From: a bacterium
GTDB lineage: Bacteria; Vulcanimicrobiota; Vulcanimicrobiia; Vulcanimicrobiales; Vulcanimicrobiaceae
Direction: 5' to 3'
DNA length: 64,000 nucleotides
Assembly (NCBI GenBank): GCA_021790935.1
Contig: JAJYFL010000011.1
Location: forward strand, 1 to 64,000
Positions 44,109 to 52,256 of this stretch are shown here, one piece after another. The position numbers were made by a program, and so were the translations under genes. Under the pieces are notes generated by a model, which did not search any database, was not told the origin of the DNA, and worked only from the letters and a program-made list of their open reading frames with translations. Each line of letters begins with the position of its first letter. The first letter of the stretch is position 1.

Positions 44109-45650
44109 TTAACTCGGTGTCAACTCGACCCGTGGAAAGAGAGCGTCGCCCGCGACGGTCTGCGTCTGTGCGGGCAAGCCTCCCCATACGAGGGCTTCAT
44201 CCCAATTCGCATCGATGCGGCCGCGTAGGCCGAGCCGGTGCCACATCTCTCGCGCGCGTTCCGGCATGACGGGTGCGAGCAGGATGGCCAGCCACCGCAG
44301 CCCTTCGCACAAATCGTAGAGCAGTGCGTCGAGCTCGTCCGCGCGATTCTCCTTGTGCAAGACCCACGGCTTACGCTCGTCGATCGTGCGGTTGAGCGCC
44401 GTAACGAGTTCCCAGACGGCTTCAAGCGCGTCGCGGAAGCGCAGATCGAGAATCGACGTCCGAACGCGTACGGGCAGATCTGCGAACCGGGCCCCGAAGC
44501 CGCTCGCAATCCCGAGCTTGTCGAAGGGGGGGCGAAGGGCCGGCACGATCCCCTCGCGGTACTTGCGCAGCATCGCGAGGGTGCGGTGAAAGAGATTGCC
44601 GAGGTCGTTGCCGAGATCGCTGTTGTGGCGCTGCGCGATCTTCTCTTCCGAATAGGAGAAGTCGCTTCCGAACGGCGCCTCGCGCAGCAGAAAATAACGC
44701 AGCGAATCCGCGCCGAAGCGATCGACCTCCGCGAACGGGTCGCTTGCGTTTCCCAGGCTCTTGCCGATCTTCTGCCCGTCGGTGGTCATCCATCCGTGCG
44801 CGAATACCAGCTCCGGCGCCTCCTCGCCGAGCGCCCACAGTACCGCGGGCCAGATAATCGTGTGAAAGCGTGCGATCTCCTTGCCGATCAACTGCACCGA
44901 AGCCGGCCAAAATTTCCGGAACGTTGCATCGTCGTGCGACCAGCCGATCGCCGAGATGTAATTGAGCAGCGCGTCGAACCAAACGTAGATGACGCCGCCG
45001 CCACCCGGGACCGGCACGCCCCAATCGAAGGCTGCGCGCGAGATGCTGAAGTCTTCCAGTCCCTCCTCGAGCAGCGCGAGCATCTCGTTGTAGACTGCGC
45101 GAGGCCGCACCCACTGCGGATGTTCCTTGAAATGCCGCAACAGCCGGTCGTTGTACTTGGAGAGGCGGAAGAACCAGTCGTCTTCGGCGAGCCACTCCAC
45201 CCCGCGCCCGCAGGTCGGGCATTTCCCGCCGACGAGCTTCGAATCGAGCCAGAACGTCTCGTCGTGAACGCAGTACCAGCCCTCGTACGTGCCGCGGTAA
45301 ACGTCGCCGCTCTCGCGCAGCTGCTCGAAGACCGCCTGCACGACGCGTTCGTGCCGCGGTTCCGTCGTGCGAATCCAATCGTCGTAGGAGATCTCGAACC
45401 GAGCGAAGAGGTCTTTCCAATGCTCCACGAGGCGATCGCACCACGCTTGCGGGGCGACGCCGGCCTCGGCGGCCGCGTTCGCGACCTTCTGCCCGTGCTC
45501 GTCGGTGCCCGTGAGAAAGAACGCGTCGCCCTGCGTGCGCGCCGTGCGCGCGAGCACGTCGGCCACGACGGTGGTATAGGCGTGGCCGATATGCGGCGTG
45601 CCGTTGATGTAATAGATCGGCGTGGTGACGTAGAACGCGCGGGAGCTCAT
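44109..45650 (-). CDS. metG: Methionyl-tRNA synthetase
   Basis: 513 residues. Class I motifs: HIGH in NGTPHIGHAYT (20-23) and KMSKS-like KIGKSLGN. A zinc-knuckle pair GKCPTCGRGVEW occurs in the connective region. No C-terminal EMAP/tRNA-binding domain follows, consistent with the short bacterial form. Start ATG 45650, 18 bases after rsmI. Confidence 0.96.
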   Translation of the reverse strand: MSSRAFYVTTPIYYINGTPHIGHAYTTVVADVLARTARTQGDAFFLTGTDEHGQKVANAAAEAGVAPQAWCDRLVEHWKDLFARFEISYDDWIRTTEPRHERVVQAVFEQLRESGDVYRGTYEGWYCVHDETFWLDSKLVGGKCPTCGRGVEWLAEDDWFFRLSKYNDRLLRHFKEHPQWVRPRAVYNEMLALLEEGLEDFSISRAAFDWGVPVPGGGGVIYVWFDALLNYISAIGWSHDDATFRKFWPASVQLIGKEIARFHTIIWPAVLWALGEEAPELVFAHGWMTTDGQKIGKSLGNASDPFAEVDRFGADSLRYFLLREAPFGSDFSYSEEKIAQRHNSDLGNDLGNLFHRTLAMLRKYREGIVPALRPPFDKLGIASGFGARFADLPVRVRTSILDLRFRDALEAVWELVTALNRTIDERKPWVLHKENRADELDALLYDLCEGLRWLAILLAPVMPERAREMWHRLGLRGRIDANWDEALVWGGLPAQTQTVAGDALFPRVELTPS

Positions 45651-45668
45651 CGTTATTAACCTTAATCG

Positions 45669-46523
45669 CTACTGGCCGTTGGTCTCCCTCCGCAAGCGTT
45701 TGCGGCCGGTCGCGCGGGCGTAGATGTGGCGACGCTCTCCGTAACCGGTGCCGGCCAGCGCCTTTGCGACCGACGAAACGCTCCGGCCGCTATCGAGCAG
45801 GGCGTCGATTCGCTCGTCCAGATCGGCCGGCGCGGCTGCGGCCTCCGCCCGTTCGGCGCGAGCGCTCGGCTGCACCACCAGGGCGATCTCGCCGCGCACC
45901 GGCTCGGCGAGGCGCCCGGCCACCTCGGCGGCCGTTCCGAGCAACTGCTCCTCGAAACGTTTGGTGTACTCGCGCAGCAGAAAGACCTGCGCGTGTGGAT
46001 CGACGGCGGCGAGGTCGGCGAGCGCTGCCCGGACGCGCTGCGGCGACTCGTACCAGATACTCGGAATGCCGAGCCCGAAGCTCTCCGCGAACGCCCCGCG
46101 CCGCGCAGCGCTAGAGCGCGGTGGGAAGCCTTCGAAGACGAATCGCCGCAGCGGGAACCCCGAGAGGACGGCGGCGCCGATCGCCGCGCTCGGCCCGGGC
46201 AAGACCTCGACCGCTACGCCGGCCGAACGCGCGGCAGCCACGAGCGCCGCGCCCGGATCGGAGATGCCCGGCGTACCCGCGTCGGTGACGACCGCCACGA
46301 GCTCGGTGCGGCCGCGCTCGAGGATCGGGGGAGTCGTGGCGGCGGCGTTGTGCTCGTGGTAGGTCCAGGTCTCCTTTCCGGGCAGATTCAGCGCGGAGAG
46401 CAGTCTGCGCGATACGCGCGAGTCTTCGGCGACCAGGAGCGAGCACTCGCGCAGCACATCGAGCGCGCGAATCGTGATGTCGCGCAGGTTGCCGAGCGGA
46501 GTGGGTACGAAAACGAGCGGCAT
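45669..46523 (-). CDS. rsmI: 16S rRNA (cytidine1402-2'-O)-methyltransferase
   Basis: 284 residues, a SAM-dependent tetrapyrrole-methylase fold. VPTPLGNLRDITIRALDVL, VAEDSRVSRRLLSALN, VVTDAGTPGISDPG and FEGFPPRSSAARR are the RsmI marks. It methylates the 2'-O of C1402 in the decoding centre. The ATG at 46523 overlaps the divergent glycosyltransferase ATG (CATG), so both promoters must lie within coding sequence. Confidence 0.94.
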   Translation of the reverse strand: MPLVFVPTPLGNLRDITIRALDVLRECSLLVAEDSRVSRRLLSALNLPGKETWTYHEHNAAATTPPILERGRTELVAVVTDAGTPGISDPGAALVAAARSAGVAVEVLPGPSAAIGAAVLSGFPLRRFVFEGFPPRSSAARRGAFAESFGLGIPSIWYESPQRVRAALADLAAVDPHAQVFLLREYTKRFEEQLLGTAAEVAGRLAEPVRGEIALVVQPSARAERAEAAAAPADLDERIDALLDSGRSVSSVAKALAGTGYGERRHIYARATGRKRLRRETNGQ

Positions 46524-47940
46524 GCGGGAGATTTCGCGCGCGGTACGCGCGGCTCCGTTACCTGCGGCGCTAATCGGCGTGCTGCTCTTTGCATCGCTAA
46601 TCGGGTTGCGCGCTTACGTAAGCCGGCCGCTCCTTATCGATTTTCATGCCTTTTATTGCGGCGCGGGAGTCGCTCTTCGAGGTGCCAACCCATACCTGCA
46701 GGAGCCGATCGCGCGCTGCGAGGTGCCCCTGACGGGCGGCTCTGGGATTGCGGTCCCTGCCCCGTTGCCTGGATACGTTTTCGCGCTGGTCGCACCGCTG
46801 ACGATGCTGCCGTTCCGCGCTGCCGCCGTGCTGTGGCTGCTCGTGCTGTGCGCGGCCGTTGCGCTCACCATCGTCATACTACAACGGTTGTCTGGGCTCG
46901 CCTGGCCGATCGTTGCGCTCGCGGTCGTAAGCAGCGACGCGGCTACGTCGCTTGCGCTGGGGCAACTCGCGCCGTTGGCGGTCTTGGGTCTTGCGGCGAG
47001 CGCCCTTGCGCTGCGGCACGACCGTCCACGACGGGCTGCATGCTGCGCAGCGGCGACGTTGGTGTTGCCGCAGGTCGCCCTGCCGGTGCTGCTGGTGTTG
47101 TTTGTCCACGAACGGCGGGCTCGTGCGACGCTCGCGGCGATATTGCTTACCGCTGCGGCGATCTCTGTCGCGATGCTGGGGTGGCATGCGAACGTGGAGT
47201 ACGTGGCGCGCGTCCTTCCAGCGCATGCTCTGTCTGAGCGTAACTTCATCCGGCAGTTGGCACTCGCGCCGATGCTCTATCAGCTCGGCGTCCCCACGCG
47301 CCTGGCGTTCCTTGCGGGTGGGGCGTTGACGTTGGGTGCCCTGGTGACGGCTCTGGCCGTTACGCCGGCAGTCGTACGTGCCTACCGCGACCGCGCGTTC
47401 GTCGTGTTGGTGCCGAGCGTCTTCGCGCTGATTGGAGGCACGTTTCTCCACGTGGACGCGCTGGCGGCTGCCTTGCCGTGCGCGCTCGCGCTCAACGCGC
47501 GGGGCGCGGGAGCGAGGCCGCTGGCCAAAGTTGGCTTCGTACTCGCCGCCGTGCCATGGATGCCGTCGAGCGTCACGGTTCACCTGGCACCGTTACTCGC
47601 GCTGACCGTGTTCGTCATGGCCTATAATACCTGGCGCCTACCGTTCGCCCTCGGAGCAGGGGTAGCAGGGTTAGCCCTCTGCGTGTTGTCCCTGGAGGAT
47701 GTGTCGTTCATCAACGCGTTGTCGCCGGCACTTCAACCGGTTGCCGCGCATTTCTCGCCAAACGCGCTGGCCGAGGTATCCTGGCGTGCCTTCATGGCGG
47801 CGACGGGCTCCAACGGCGCGAGTGCCGGGATGTGGCTGGGCCGCTGGATGTGCGTGTTTGGTCCCGTCGCATTGGCCGGCGCGCTCGCCGAAGCGGCCCG
47901 CTCAGTTGGTGCTCCTAATTCAAATCGATGGGACCGGTGA
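46522..47940 (+). CDS. GT87-like (DUF2029) polytopic glycosyltransferase, copy 1
   Basis: 472 residues with about ten membrane helices. DFHAFYCGAGVALRGANPYL is the first extracytoplasmic loop, followed by PAPLPGYVFALVAPLTMLPF, a pattern shared with the other two copies in this island (49054 and 52249). Near the C-terminus NALAEVSWRAF matches LAEVSW and LAEASW in the paralogues. GT87 enzymes are GT-C mannosyltransferases using polyprenyl-phosphate sugar. The Asp of DFHAF is a candidate catalytic residue. Start ATG 46522 was taken over an earlier ATG because it begins the hydrophobic domain. Confidence 0.72.
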   Translation: MREISRAVRAAPLPAALIGVLLFASLIGLRAYVSRPLLIDFHAFYCGAGVALRGANPYLQEPIARCEVPLTGGSGIAVPAPLPGYVFALVAPLTMLPFRAAAVLWLLVLCAAVALTIVILQRLSGLAWPIVALAVVSSDAATSLALGQLAPLAVLGLAASALALRHDRPRRAACCAAATLVLPQVALPVLLVLFVHERRARATLAAILLTAAAISVAMLGWHANVEYVARVLPAHALSERNFIRQLALAPMLYQLGVPTRLAFLAGGALTLGALVTALAVTPAVVRAYRDRAFVVLVPSVFALIGGTFLHVDALAAALPCALALNARGAGARPLAKVGFVLAAVPWMPSSVTVHLAPLLALTVFVMAYNTWRLPFALGAGVAGLALCVLSLEDVSFINALSPALQPVAAHFSPNALAEVSWRAFMAATGSNGASAGMWLGRWMCVFGPVALAGALAEAARSVGAPNSNRWDR

Positions 47941-48112
47941 AGGCCTCCAATGCCTTGCCGGTCCACACGAAGGCGACTGACGGCTGCGATCTTGCCGAGT
48001 CGACGGCGCTCGGGAGAAAGAACCCGGCGCAGAGACCGTCGTGGCGGCGCACGCTCGGGTACACGATTGCGAGCGGCTTCTGGGGAGGAACCCGCTTGCT
48101 CGCCTTGTCGCG
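47915..48112 (-). pseudogene. Truncated RES-domain toxin
   Basis: A 65-codon open stretch without a start, lying after an in-frame TAA at 48113. It reads KPLAIVYPSVRRHDGLCAGF, then AVDSARSQPSVAFVWTGKAL, closely resembling the C-terminal half of RES domains, the NAD-degrading toxin family. The N-terminal half, with its catalytic Arg, is missing. It follows the DUF2442 gene directly, so the junction could mark a deletion or insertion. No antitoxin of the usual Xre/DUF2384 type is in the window. The 3' end overlaps the glycosyltransferase gene. Confidence 0.6.
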
Positions 48113-48120
48113 TTAATCGG

Positions 48121-48549
48121 CTATGTCGCGACTCTGCGCGGCCGTCCGCCCTTTCGTCCGTTCTTGCGTGCTGCCGCGCGCTTTGCCTCACTGCGAGTTG
48201 AGCCGCCACGCCGGCCGATCTCGGCCATCCAGCGCCGGGTGCCAAACACACCCTGCAACAAGCTCGGAATGTAGTGGTCAACGTCGAGCGATTCCCAATG
48301 CAGCATCTCGCCACCGAGGACTTCGAGTGCAGCAAGTTCGCTCGCGCTCGCGCTCTGTAGCCCTTGCAAACGCTTGCGCGGAAGCGTGACTTCGATTTCG
48401 CTTGCAAATCGAATGACGATCACATCGTCCTTTGCTCGATACGTTGCCGCGACGGCTCTCGGCGCGAACTGCTCATAGATTTTTCCGCGCACAATCGCGG
48501 CGTCGATCTCGGCGTCCGTGACGTCGGCGTAGGGTTTGAGTTTAGTCAT
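48121..48549 (-). CDS. DUF2442-domain protein
   Basis: 142 residues. LPRKRLQGLQSASASELAAL, then GGEMLHWESLDVDHYIPSLL match DUF2442. A basic GRKGGRPRR tail follows. It often accompanies DUF4160 proteins, and the pair is commonly suspected to be a toxin-antitoxin module, though no activity is established that I know of. It overlaps the upstream gene by eight bases, so they are translated together. Confidence 0.85.
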   Translation of the reverse strand: MTKLKPYADVTDAEIDAAIVRGKIYEQFAPRAVAATYRAKDDVIVIRFASEIEVTLPRKRLQGLQSASASELAALEVLGGEMLHWESLDVDHYIPSLLQGVFGTRRWMAEIGRRGGSTRSEAKRAAARKNGRKGGRPRRVAT

Positions 48550-48790
48550 GCATCTGCTCCCAGAGGCGCAATAGTTCGTCGAAATGTTGCACCGCGAGTC
48601 TAACTACTTTACGTACTTCGCCCGGTTTTGCGTTCTTCACCGCATCGTGTCGGCCAGGTACGATCACGCGGTTGTCGAGCGTGAGAGCGATGATAACCCG
48701 TCCATCGCCAACGAAGGCGTGTAGGTGTCGCGGATCGTGGTCGTCGGGATGCGCAACGTACAGCACGCCGCCAAATCGCTTGGAACCCAT
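48542..48790 (-). CDS. DUF4160-domain protein
   Basis: 82 residues. VLYVAHPDDHDPRHLHAFVG fits the DUF4160 core, followed by a C-terminal helix (VVRLAVQHFDELLRLWEQM). It is the first gene of the pair, with a promoter whose -10 element is only 11 bases before the ATG. Its partner is the DUF2442 protein. Function unknown; proposed as the antitoxin or toxin half. Confidence 0.85.
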   Translation of the reverse strand: MGSKRFGGVLYVAHPDDHDPRHLHAFVGDGRVIIALTLDNRVIVPGRHDAVKNAKPGEVRKVVRLAVQHFDELLRLWEQMHD

Positions 48791-48801
48791 CTAGCCGTTC
48801 T

Positions 48802-48831
48802 ATAATAACCGAACTCGGTTAGGTTCGTCAA
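48802..48831 (-). promoter_or_regulatory. Promoter with palindromic operator for the DUF4160/DUF2442 pair
   Basis: Reading on the minus strand, TTGACG (48831-48826) and TATTAT (48807-48802) are 18 bases apart, a good sigma-70-type match. The spacer holds a 14-base palindrome (48807-48820; AACCGA, two bases, TCGGTT). Transcription would begin about four bases before the ATG, so the message would be nearly leaderless. The palindrome sits where a repressor would block polymerase, consistent with autoregulation. Confidence 0.7.
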
Positions 48832-49053
48832 CCCACACCATTTCGGGTCGCCATCACTTTCCATGGGAAGCGTGGTTTGATTCTCTTGGACCGGATTCGC
48901 ACCTTAGACAAGGTTCGGCTCGTGAAACGGCTCGACGTTGCCGGTGAAAAATCCGTCGCGTCCACGTTGCGGGTTCTTCAAGAAATCTTCGCGGTATAGC
49001 AGGGCCAACGCCGAGTGGATCCGGTACGAAGGTGAGCGGCTCCTTCGGCGGAC
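48832..49053. other. Spacer with a possible gene remnant
   Basis: No gene is supported. On the minus strand a 48-codon open stretch (about 49050-48904) ends in a stop and reads in part SALALLYREDFLKNPQRGRD, then GFFTGNVEPFHEPNLV. It looks protein-like but has no start and I do not recognise it. It could be the tail of a lost gene. Confidence 0.4.
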
Positions 49054-50493
49054 TCAGCGCGCGATAGCGTGCGGGTTGCCGGCGTGGTTTCCGTTCGCCC
49101 CGGCCCACCAAAGCGCCGTGCCGAGCATCGCGAGCAGGCCCGCGCCCGTCAACGCATGCGTCAGCCACCACGTCGGTGGAAATGCGATGGCCGTGTTGTA
49201 ATGCACCCACGAGACCTCCGCCAAATCGTTTGGGGCCGTTACCGGAAAATGGAAGCGAGTACCGGCTGGGACCGATCCGATCTGAGCCCACTTGCTGCCC
49301 AGGTACGCCAGCACCAAGAATCCCGCAGCCGCGAGCGACGCGGCGGCTGCCTGCGCCTTCACGAAGTACCAGAGCAGAAAGACGAGCGCCAGCGCGGCGA
49401 ACGGCGCAAGCGCGTACCAGTCGAGTACCCTCTGCCATGGAATCGCGAGCAACGAGAGCGCGGCCCAAGCGGTATACGACGGCTTGCGCACGGCGATCGC
49501 GAGGGCGAACGGGGTCGCCATGGCGATCTGCGAGATATGGATGAACGAGCCGCCGATGACCGCGCATGCGGTCGAGGCAAGGATCAGGTACGACAGATCG
49601 CACTCTTTGGCTGCGAGGCGGATGGCCAGCCAAATGCCGGCGGTACAGGCCAGGAGGTACTCGGCGAAGCCCAATTTAACCGCGGCCGGCGCCGCAAGCC
49701 CCAGACGGTGCGCTATGGTCGAAAGACTATACTGCCCGGTATTCTCTATCTCGGAGAGCGCGTGGAGCGGCAGCACGCGCGCGAAGTACTCGACGATTAT
49801 GGACCAGGGCAGCACGGCAAGCGATATGGCAAGGCATATCGCGGCGCCGATCGCGAGCGGCAGACGCATGCGCGGCACCGCGATGCAGGCGGCGATGCAG
49901 GCCGGCAGCGCGAGGTGCGGTTCGATCATCGCGGCCGTAAGCGCAAAGGCGGCTGGCGCGAAGCGCGCCTCTTTCAAGAACGCTGCTCCCGCGCAGAGCA
50001 ACGCGATCGGCAGCGGCGCGAGCGCGCCTTGAAACAGGGCAGTTCCGGCAACGGCGACGCCGGTGCCGGCAAGGGCAAGCGGCCAACGGATCTCGAGAAT
50101 TCGGCTCATGCTCCAGGCGGCCACCCCTACCGAGATGCAGAGCGTGAGGGCCCACACTCCTCTTGCCACTGAGAACGGGAGCAGTGCGAGCGGCACGAAC
50201 GCGGCCAGCGCGTAGGGCGGCAGCGGTGCCGGCACGGCGAGGTTTACGAACGTATGTAAGAGGGCGGGTGCCATCGCGGTCTCACATGTGTGGAGTGGTT
50301 CGTAGAGATACGGATTGTGTTGTCCGAGGAGCGTCTTCGCTCCACAAAAGAAGGCGACGAAGTCGACACCGGACGCCGAAATCCTACGGATAACGACACC
50401 GGCCGCCACGATGCAAACCGCGGTCAGAACTGCCGCTACGGCGTGGTAGGCAAAACCGGCTTGACGAAAAGGCGCTGGGCGAAAGACCGCCAT
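49054..50493 (-). CDS. GT87-like (DUF2029) polytopic glycosyltransferase, copy 2
   Basis: 479 residues, ten or so membrane helices. DFVAFFCGAKTLLGQHNPYL, VPAPLPPYALAAFVPLALLP and NDLAEVSW match copies 1 and 3 in this island. The acidic residue at the first loop is conserved. Predicted to transfer a sugar outside the membrane from a polyprenyl-phosphate donor. Start ATG 50493. It is divergent from the SARP-like regulator gene, with 158 bases between. Confidence 0.72.
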   Translation of the reverse strand: MAVFRPAPFRQAGFAYHAVAAVLTAVCIVAAGVVIRRISASGVDFVAFFCGAKTLLGQHNPYLYEPLHTCETAMAPALLHTFVNLAVPAPLPPYALAAFVPLALLPFSVARGVWALTLCISVGVAAWSMSRILEIRWPLALAGTGVAVAGTALFQGALAPLPIALLCAGAAFLKEARFAPAAFALTAAMIEPHLALPACIAACIAVPRMRLPLAIGAAICLAISLAVLPWSIIVEYFARVLPLHALSEIENTGQYSLSTIAHRLGLAAPAAVKLGFAEYLLACTAGIWLAIRLAAKECDLSYLILASTACAVIGGSFIHISQIAMATPFALAIAVRKPSYTAWAALSLLAIPWQRVLDWYALAPFAALALVFLLWYFVKAQAAAASLAAAGFLVLAYLGSKWAQIGSVPAGTRFHFPVTAPNDLAEVSWVHYNTAIAFPPTWWLTHALTGAGLLAMLGTALWWAGANGNHAGNPHAIAR

Positions 50494-50602
50494 TCCAAGG
50501 AGATACCGAGGCCGGCGGGGCCGGGCCTCCTCGCGGCGGCACCCTTCGCGCGCTTGAAACGTTCATTAAGGTACGAAAAGATACGGCCGGCCCTGGGCCG
50601 TA

Positions 50603-50625
50603 GGCCTCAAGTTTCTTTCGAGGCC
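50603..50625. promoter_or_regulatory. Hairpin upstream of the SARP-like regulator
   Basis: GGCCTC (50603-50608) pairs with GAGGCC (50620-50625) around an 11-base loop, 27 bases before the ATG at 50652. It would form a small stem in the 5' leader. A possible -35, TTGAAA, is at 50554, but no good -10 is seen at the right spacing. Confidence 0.35.
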
Positions 50626-50651
50626 CTCCGAAACCCCGAGTAGTAGGTTCT

Positions 50652-52256
50652 ATGATCCGAACGCCGACTTTGCCCCGGCTCGCGCCCTCGACCGTCCGCC
50701 GCTCTCGGCTTGAGCGGTGGTTATCGACTCATGCCTCTATACCGTTGCGTCTGCTCATCGCTCCCGCCGGCTGCGGGAAGACGACCGCCGTCCTGAAGTA
50801 CCTGCCCCATAGCCAGATCGACGCGGCATACTGTGCGCTCCCCGAAGGATGCAGCGCCGGCGCTCTTCGTGAAGAGATCGCGCGCGCGCTCGCCTTGGCT
50901 GCGGTGCCGGGCTCGTACGAGGCGCTGATCGAGGCGCTGCGTGGGGCGGTCACGGTGCCGACCGAGCTGGTGGTCGACGACGCCGACAATGCAGCCTCCG
51001 ACGCCATCGCGCTCCTCGCCCGCTTGTTCGAAGACGCGCCTGCATCGCTTACGTTCGTCTACTGCCTGCGCTCGCGCGCCGCGCTCGACGCCAAACAGTG
51101 GATCGCGCGCGGGCTGGCGGTGCTCTGTGATGCGAACCGTCTCGCGTTCGATCCGGCCGAAGTGAGCCTGCTCGCCGAGGCTTGCGGCGTTCCCTATACG
51201 CACGTCGATATCGGTCGCCTGATCGAGGAGAGCGACGGCTGGGCGATCGTCGTGAGCGGCGCGATCCGCAGCGCCTCCGAGGACGAGCGATCGCTGAACG
51301 ATGCGTACGATCAGTGGCAAAACCGCTACGGCCAGTTCTTCACCGAGTTCATCGCGGCCGATCTCGACCGGGCGAGCGAGGAAGACCGGGCGCTCGTGCG
51401 CAGCATCATCGCCGGCGCGGCCTGCGACGACGAGGACCGCCTGCAGCGCCTCGAGATGCAGGGCCTTTTCGTTGTCAACGACTCGGGCGAGCGCCGGCCT
51501 CTCCGCGCGATACGGCGCTTGCGTTCCGGGCGCGGGCGCCTGAGCCCGAGCGCGCGGTTCGCGCCGATGGTCGTGCGAATGTTCGCGCGCTTTTCCGCTA
51601 GCATCGACGGCAGTGAGATCGATTGGGTACGTCGCCGCGATCAGCAGCTCGTGAAGTATCTGCTCCTCAAGCCGACCGGCAGCGCGACGCGCGGAGAGCT
51701 CGCGGCGGCGTTCTGGCCCGATGCCGATAAACACCTGGCAGCGCAGAGCGTGCGGACCGCCTGCAGCAATATCCGCAAGGCGCTTGCAAAGGTCGTGGGG
51801 TATGCGGCGGTCGACCTCTATTTTCGAGCGGATCCCGACGTCTGCCTAGATTTGAGCAACGTCGTCGCCGACGTACGGCGCTTTACCGCGCACGTGGGCG
51901 ACGGCGATGCGGATTTCGACCGCGGCGATCTCAAGGAGGCGGCCGTGCATTATCGCGCTGCCGACGAACTCTACACGGGGCGGCTGCTCGACGGCGACGT
52001 GCCGGAGCCGTGGTTCGCGGTGCAGGCGCAGTTGCTCGAGGACCGCTGCGCGTTGGTGCTCGAGCGTTTGGCCGAGGCGGCCTTCGAAGACGGCGACCTG
52101 CCAGCCGCCGCGCAGTACGCGTTGCGCGCGCAGAAGATCCACCCGGAGCAGCCGGGCATCGTGCGTCTGCTCGCGCGCGTTAGCCCGCAGCATAGCGCGG
52201 CGTCTACGGATCCGCGTTCGCTCGAGGAGCACCGTCGCCGCCGCACCAGTGCGTAA
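50652..52256 (+). CDS. SARP/MalT-like transcriptional regulator (AAA plus BTAD)
   Basis: 534 residues. A P-loop APAGCGKTT (37-45) and acidic ELVVDDADN lie in an N-terminal STAND-type AAA domain (1-310). Then a winged-helix OmpR-like DNA-binding region (VKYLLLKPTGSATRGELAAA, FWPDADKHLAAQSVRTACSN) and a BTAD domain with TPR-like helices (about 415-525) follow. It resembles SARP activators, but the AAA domain precedes the DNA-binding domain. Its stop lies 8 bases inside the downstream glycosyltransferase, indicating translational coupling. Confidence 0.82.
   Translation: MIRTPTLPRLAPSTVRRSRLERWLSTHASIPLRLLIAPAGCGKTTAVLKYLPHSQIDAAYCALPEGCSAGALREEIARALALAAVPGSYEALIEALRGAVTVPTELVVDDADNAASDAIALLARLFEDAPASLTFVYCLRSRAALDAKQWIARGLAVLCDANRLAFDPAEVSLLAEACGVPYTHVDIGRLIEESDGWAIVVSGAIRSASEDERSLNDAYDQWQNRYGQFFTEFIAADLDRASEEDRALVRSIIAGAACDDEDRLQRLEMQGLFVVNDSGERRPLRAIRRLRSGRGRLSPSARFAPMVVRMFARFSASIDGSEIDWVRRRDQQLVKYLLLKPTGSATRGELAAAFWPDADKHLAAQSVRTACSNIRKALAKVVGYAAVDLYFRADPDVCLDLSNVVADVRRFTAHVGDGDADFDRGDLKEAAVHYRAADELYTGRLLDGDVPEPWFAVQAQLLEDRCALVLERLAEAAFEDGDLPAAAQYALRAQKIHPEQPGIVRLLARVSPQHSAASTDPRSLEEHRRRRTSA

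Noticed and set aside
48542-48549. Frameshift joining DUF4160 and DUF2442 into one gene
   Set aside because: The eight-base overlap is typical of coupled genes and both proteins are complete.
51907-52248. Longer N-terminus for GT87-like copy 3
   Set aside because: The extra 114 codons are antisense-like to nothing and overlap the SARP coding frame; the GTG at 52249 gives a normal membrane protein with coupled translation.
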